DNA of 64,000 nucleotides from Hyperoplus lanceolatus (lineage: Eukaryota > Chordata > Actinopteri > Uranoscopiformes > Ammodytidae): the NCBI GenBank assembly GCA_026929865.2, contig CM049414.1, forward strand, positions 4,471,001 through 4,535,000, in the 5' to 3' direction. The position numbers were made by a program, and so were the translations under genes. The notes under the pieces were generated by a model. The model ran no database searches. It was not told the DNA's origin and saw only the letters and a program-made list of their open reading frames with translations. This document shows, piece by piece, positions 59,156 to 64,000 of this stretch (its first letter is position 1; each line of letters opens with the position of its first letter).

Positions 59156-60246
59156 ATATACTCCATACTGTCTACTTAACAATCGATCGTGTATGAGAGG
59201 TTCGTCGGACCGTTTACACTGAAGCAATAAAGAATAAATAAAAATAAAAAAACTTCCATGTCGTTTGAAAAGACGCAATGCATTGTGGGGCGGTTGAGTA
59301 GGAAAAGTATCCTATTGATCCATACACAAAATCTTCCCAGAGAGTTAGTACTCATCCGGGCATTTCTCGCTTACACAAACTCACACACAACCACAACAAA
59401 CTCAATTTGACTTCAAAATGAGTATGAGTAGGACATTAGTATGCTTTTCGAACACAGCCTTAATCTCTTTAGTAACTTAGCTTCTTGTCCTTGAATGCCA
59501 CCGTAGCCTCTGTAAATTCTCCCCAAAGGGAGGGGTTAGCAAGGGAGCGTTGCAATCTATAACTTTCACCACAAGACGTTGCCAAAATGTATGTTTTTAC
59601 ACACTACACCTTTAAAATAGATGTAACCAAACCAAAATAATGTTGTTAAACCTCGATCTGCTCAAGGTGGTTTCAACCTGAGAATATCTGTGTTTGTGAT
59701 AACAACTCTCATTTCTTCTGCAGTTTCGATCATGTTTGGAGCGGTTTTCTGTCATGATGAATTAAATACGGATTATAATACTCCATGTGCTATTTTGAAA
59801 AAAAAAAAGAAAGAAAATGTAATTATGTATGTTTTTCATCAGTCTTTGTCTCTACAGTTGGTTTATTGTATGAATCATATTGTGAGAGTAGGAGGCTGGG
59901 TTTCTCATTTTAGACTGGAAGTCCTCATTTGACATCCCTCACTTTGCCAGACAGGCAGCACCAAGAGAAGGAAAATAATCTGGGGGCCTCCACAGATAGG
60001 AGATGCTTGTTTCCATGGCGATGTTGAGCATGTGCTTGTGTATATGGTGAGCTCATGTACAGTCTCCTCGGCAGCCCTCTTCTGCCTGCCACCATGCAGA
60101 CAGTGTGTCTGCCTCCACACAGCACACAGCTTGGTCACACGTCAGGCTGCGCATTAAACTCTGGGTTCAAAACGTGACAGATCAAAGTTCAGTTAGTTAA
60201 GTTAGCCTACTTTATTAGTGAATGGCTACATTGAAATGTGTCTTTT

Positions 60247-60421
60247 AAATATATTTTTTTTTTGGCATTTTTAAGCTTTATTGATAGTGTGAAGAGACAG
60301 AGGTGAAATGGGGCAGAGAGGGGATGACATGCAGAGAACGACCGCGGGCGGGAATCGAACCCGGGTCTGCTGCTGGGCCCGGCCCGGGGGGACGCCCTCC
60401 CAACTGAGCTAAGGGCGCCCC
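60247..60421 (-). repeat. tRNA-derived SINE, full length, with 15-bp duplication
   Basis: The minus strand starts GGGGCGCCCTTAGCTCAGTT, with B box GGTTCGATTCCC, the central GTTCTCTGCATGTCATCCCC and the tail ATCAATAAAGC. It is flanked by the 15-mer TGAAATGTGTCTTTT at 60232-60246 and 60422-60436. The tRNA-like head contains Pol III A and B boxes. Confidence 0.93.
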
Positions 60422-60540
60422 TGAAATGTGTCTTTTGGCATATCCCCTCTCAAGATACCACACTTTGGTGGGGGTCAGAGCGCAGGGTCAGCCATAGTAC
60501 AGCGCCTCTGGAGCAGTTTGGGGTTAAGTGTCCCGCTCAA

Positions 60541-61117
60541 GTAGCCTGGCATTCCCAGACCTGACACTAGGCGCTGGAAAATTAAATTTGCGGCACCTGT
60601 TGGTCTGGACACGCTCCGTTGAAGCTTTATCAAGAAGACCAGAAATCTGGGCTCACGTTTCAATTGGTTCTATCTAATATGGGCGTGCCAGAGCCCTTTA
60701 TATGGTACTCTGGGGCGAACGTAACAGGATGACGACAGTGACGTGCATGCGACATCGAAGCCGTGATAGTAAACATCAAAGATGGCTGCGGATATGTTGT
60801 GTGAGTTTGAGACTGCTTTGGCCTCGACCCTTAACGATTTGGAAGACGGCACTCAAATCTTTCATTAGCAAGTAAGTGGAATGTTCTGTTTTGCCGACCG
60901 ACAACAGCAAACGTTTAATTTAACAGTTTAACAGCTGTTAAACGAACGGGGCTTACGCCACCTTGTGCATCGCTCTGATTGGTTGTAGTGCTATCCAACT
61001 GCGTGCAGTGGCATTTGAAATGCATGAGTAGGAGCCGCCCCTTGAGTTGGAAATTACTATTGATCGTGGCCAGACCCTCTATCGTTCAAGATATCAGGGT
61101 CTGGATTTCCAGGCTAC
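60541..61117. mobile_element. MITE with GTAGCCTGG ends and 7-bp duplication
   Basis: 577 bp, starting GTAGCCTGGCATTCCCAGAC and ending TCTGGATTTCCAGGCTAC. CGCTCAA flanks both sides (60534-60540 and 61118-61124). A short frame at about 60782-60870 (MAADMLCEFETALASTLNDL) has no recognised domain. Confidence 0.82.
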
Positions 61118-61416
61118 CGCTCAAGGACACAATGGTAGAGATTGTTGGCACCGTAGATTTAATATCAGCCACAACTAGTTTTACTCATACCACAGAGAAA
61201 CAGAGATGGTTTCCCCAGTCTGGGTGGAGAAACTTGACTGGCCTTCACTGATCCCTGACCTGAACACAGCCAGCAGCTTTAGGATGGTCTGGAGATGGAA
61301 TTGTCAGAAGCTCCCTGCAGCAAGTGTCCAACATGTTATGATTTTTAAAATGTTTCAAGCCTATTGATTTAGAATGAGGGGTTCAACAATCATGTGTGTT
61401 TAAGAATGGCCACACG

Positions 61417-61547
61417 AGGCACCTAGCAGCAGACCCGGGTTCCATTCCCGCCCGCGTTCGTTCTCTGCATGTCACTCCCCTCTCTGCCCCATTTCACCTC
61501 TATCTCTTAACACTATCAATAAAGCATTAAAAAAAAAAAAAAAAAAA
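61417..61547 (+). repeat. 5'-truncated SINE with 9-bp duplication
   Basis: Same family as 60247-60421 but lacking the A box half. It keeps GGTTCCATTCCC, GTTCTCTGCATGTC, CCCATTTCACC, ATCAATAAAGC and an 18-A tail. It is flanked by GGCCACACG (61408-61416 and 61548-61556). Confidence 0.92.
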
Positions 61548-61556
61548 GGCCACACG

Positions 61557-62709
61557 TTAGTGTGTATATTTCCAGTGCTGTTACCTTAACAACCTATCAG
61601 ATAGTCAGAGCATATTTACCTGGTTTGCTGCTGTGATATTTATTCAATGTTTGGTGCCCCCTGGTGTTATAAAGGAGAACAACATATAGACAGACATGCC
61701 CTCTGTTGAGTCGTGAAGTTTCAAACAGCACCACAAGAGGGAGACCAACAAGTATATGACACTCCAATGCCTTGACTTTGTCAGTCTCAGACACAGTGAT
61801 TGACACCAAGCACACCATTATGCTTTTAAGTCCTCCTGTTAGAGCTTATAATGCTTACGGCTTTATTTGGCGGTATTAATCATCTGGAACTATGTCACAC
61901 TGTCCTTATCAGCTGACATAATTTGCTCAGTTACCATGGTACTGTATAATTCTATCTTCTCATGATTCTAATCACTTCTAACACTTGACTCTTTATCAAC
62001 TGCTGTTTCAATAGATTAAGAATGAATAGTTCAGCTATGGAGACACAATCAACTGCTACGATGAATAACTAACGCATGAGGAAGAGGAGATTTTTTTAAT
62101 TAATGCATTCAAATCTGAACCTCACTGAGGATATTCATGTTGGTTGGGTTTACAGGGAGACATCCCAAACAGGAATTTCCTTAAATATTTGAAGATTTCT
62201 GTCCAAATGGATAAATCACAAAAATACAGTATTAACCAGCTGATCTAGCAGAGTTAAGGTATTCATCAGACATACATTTGTTGTTAGCTTTTGCCGCTTT
62301 TCGTTACATAGTACCAGCTCCACTCTACTTTGGTACCGGGTCTGTTTCTGGAGGTAGTTTTCCATTACCAGATAGTAGCATACCCCCAACTGTGTAGCTG
62401 GTCGTCATAGCCACGTTAGCGGCTAAAATTAGCGCCAAAGCGTTTCTACCCGGTCTCAATTAGGGGGACTTATGTCACATTTTGTTTTGGATGAAGTTAC
62501 GTTTGGTCTTTTACCACTCAAACAAATATTAAGTGTCATAGCAGACTGTCTTATTGATTGATATTTTTATCACAATGTATTAACATGTAAACATTAACCA
62601 ACATGCATATGAGCACTGCTGCCCTGTGGTAGAATTGCTGGTAGACTCTTTAAGTGTGGCCCCTGGATTTTCTCATAGAGTAGAGCCAGTACCGTGTAGT
62701 GAAAAAGGT
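61557..62709. other. ufl1 3'UTR and intergenic
   Basis: The 3'UTR of minus-strand ufl1 must lie here. Minus-strand AATAAA candidates are at about 61862-61867 and about 61640. No other gene was seen. Confidence 0.4.
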
Positions 62710-62919
62710 TCATTCCTCTGTGGTGTTGGTCTTCTTCTGAGCCAGCACCAGATCTTTGAGCTGAGGAGTGAGCTCATGGAGCTGGGTGCGCAGGCTAAGG
62801 GCTTCCTCCTCCTCCTCCACCTCCACCTCCTCCTGCTGCTGCTGCTTCCTGCTTTGACTCTGGCTCACCAGCTGCTTCACCACCAGACCCTGGTACTCAG
62901 ACAGAAGCTGCTGCTGCTC
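62710..62919 (-). CDS. ufl1: ufl1 last coding exon
   Basis: Minus strand. The acceptor TTTTCAG ends at 62920 and the stop TGA is at 62712-62710. It encodes 69 residues: LLSEYQGLVVKQLVSQ, a Gln/Glu-rich stretch (KQQQQEEVEVEEEEE), then LHELTPQLKDLVLAQKK and NTTEE. These match the C-terminus of the UFM1 E3 ligase UFL1 (human has YQGLVVKQLVSQ). UFL1 with DDRGK1 and CDK5RAP3 attaches UFM1 to targets such as ribosomal RPL26 at the ER. The acidic run is longer than in human from memory. Confidence 0.93.
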   Translation of the reverse strand, partial: EQQQLLSEYQGLVVKQLVSQSQSRKQQQQEEVEVEEEEEALSLRTQLHELTPQLKDLVLAQKKTNTTEE

Positions 62920-63023
62920 CTGAAAACACACACACACAAAACACTTTAACAAACCACTGACCCTGGAAGCTGCTGTGGATTAAGAATTCAACATTGAAAC
63001 TAAAGTTAAAAGTAACTAGAACT

Positions 63024-63203
63024 GGGGCGCCCATAGCTCAGTTGATAAGGCGTCCCCCCCGGGCCAAGGCCCCGCAGCGGACCCGGGTCCCCTGCCCGGG
63101 TCAGTTCTCTGCATGTCCTCTACTCTTTGCCCCATTTCAACACTGTCTCCCCAATCTGTCTAACAAAGCAAAAATGCCCAAAAAAATATCTTAAAAGAAA
63201 AAG
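63024..63203 (+). repeat. tRNA-derived SINE in the last ufl1 intron, 15-bp duplication
   Basis: Starts GGGGCGCCCATAGCTCAGTT. The B box is decayed (GGGTCCCCTGCCC). It keeps GTTCTCTGCATGTCCTC, TTTGCCCCATTTCAAC and an A-rich tail. It is flanked by AAAGTAACTAGAACT at 63009-63023 and 63204-63218. It lies antisense to ufl1. Confidence 0.94.
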
Positions 63204-63675
63204 AAAGTAACTAGAACTAATAGATTCAGTTGAGATTACTACTTCTTGTTGCACCGCAGTTTCGAGGGACCTGATTAAAGTATTGTTTCACACTTTTCAA
63301 GTCTATCTTAAAACACACGGCTATATGTATATTTACCACAAAGTATTGCTTCTGTCTTAGTTAATGTGAGTTTTTCCTCAATGCAGGCACTGCAGATAAA
63401 GACTAGCCTTTTGGCTAAATATTGCCTTCTACTTTATATTTATATGGAGCACCTTATCTCTACACTTTTTATCTGCACTGTGTCCTTGCTCTACTGTTGT
63501 GTTTATTTGTGTCTCAGGTGTTGCTCTCTTCACTTGTGTTTTCTCTTCTTCTATATTTCATTGTTGAGAGGAATCTGGGACTTAATAATTGCATTGCCAA
63601 TGACTGCTGCTGTAATTGTTGTGCATATGACAAATAAAGCATCTTGAAATCTTGAATGTTGAGCGTGATACGTAC

Positions 63676-63856
63676 GGGTGTGATTCGGCCTGTGAGCGTG
63701 CCTATGATCTGAGGCACACAGCGTCCAGGAGCGTGCAGCATACACTGGGTGCTGGCCTGGAACAACAGCACGCTGGTGAGGTGGAGAACCAGAGCCGGGT
63801 CCTCGTTCTCCTTCAGCTGCTCAGTGAGGGCCTGACGGTGCAGGAACACAGCCTGT
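63676..63856 (-). CDS. ufl1: ufl1 penultimate coding exon
   Basis: Minus strand. The acceptor CTCCAG ends at 63857 and the donor GTACGT starts at 63675. One base completes a codon, then 60 codons follow: [47 protein letters not shown] and TLTGRITP. These are the most conserved part of the UFL1 C-terminal domain (human has [15 protein letters not shown] and [13 protein letters not shown]). The phase joins both neighbours exactly. Confidence 0.96.
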
Positions 63857-63936
63857 CTGGAGCACACACACACACAGTACTATGACAACACTTCCAAGTC
63901 AAATAGACATTCTTATGCTTTTTAAATGAAATCTAC

Positions 63937-64000
63937 CTCTCCTTCTTCTTGTCTCCCTTCTTCAGCATGAAGCCACACACCTCAGCACAGACCTCTATGT
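63937..64000 (-). CDS. ufl1: ufl1 coding exon, partial at window edge
   Basis: Minus strand, continuing beyond the right edge. It encodes IEVCAEVCGFMLKKGDKKKE plus two bases of an Arg codon, with donor GTAGAT at 63936. The split codon AG|A joins the next exon in frame. The rest of ufl1, including its N-terminal UFM1-ligase domain, lies outside. Confidence 0.9.

Noticed and set aside
49282..62709. fhl5 exons expected between gpr63 and ufl1 by human synteny
   Set aside because: No LIM-domain cysteine/histidine pattern was found in the frames examined.

Overview
This window is nuclear DNA from a ray-finned fish, probably a percomorph-like teleost. The genes are spliced with GT-AG introns. The four proteins match vertebrate families along their length. 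The rest is dense with transposon types typical of teleosts: hAT-type and TTAA-ended MITEs, Tc1, L2 and Rex1-like LINEs, and tRNA-derived SINEs. I cannot name the species.

Four genes are supported. (1) dse, dermatan-sulfate epimerase, + strand: its last four coding exons are at 9077-9330, 21842-22081, 29597-29804 and 30670-32419. The 5' coding exon(s) lie left of the window. The splice phases join perfectly and the visible part matches human DSE from about residue 139 to the C-terminus. (2) ndufaf4, a mitochondrial complex I assembly factor, + strand: complete in three exons (35939-36074, 36214-36311, 37388-37696; 180 aa). (3) gpr63, an orphan class A GPCR, + strand: one coding exon (48076-49281) behind a probable 5'UTR intron. 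(4) ufl1, the UFM1 E3 ligase scaffold, - strand: last three coding exons only (64000-63937, 63856-63676, 62919-62710). ndufaf4, gpr63 and ufl1 form a conserved vertebrate neighbourhood (human 6q16). dse lies elsewhere on human 6q, so its position here reflects rearrangement. I see no klhl32 or fhl5 exon.

Layout: 1-1990 is a broken Rex1-like LINE (- strand). 2000-9076 is dse intron holding two copies of a TTAA-ended MITE; the second ends 26 bp before a dse splice acceptor. 9331-21841 is dse intron holding an internally deleted Tc1 element, an L2 tail inside a hAT-like element, a second hAT-like element carrying about 360 bp of antisense 18S rRNA, and a 1.5-kb hAT nested in a 3.3-kb MITE. 22082-29596 is dse intron with a SINE and a three-deep nest of DNA transposons. 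32420-34300 is the dse 3'UTR, containing two MITEs. 37697-43300 holds two large foldback elements. 49282-62709 is gene-free sequence with a Tc1-like pseudogene, a LINE RT scrap and a cluster of SINEs with perfect target-site duplications.

The genes do not form a pathway: dse acts in Golgi/ER glycosaminoglycan modification, ndufaf4 in mitochondria, gpr63 at the plasma membrane and ufl1 in ER/ribosome UFMylation. No new multi-gene system is visible. The most unusual finding is the transposon carrying 18S rRNA sequence, followed by the MITE end that appears to supply the branch-site region of a dse exon.
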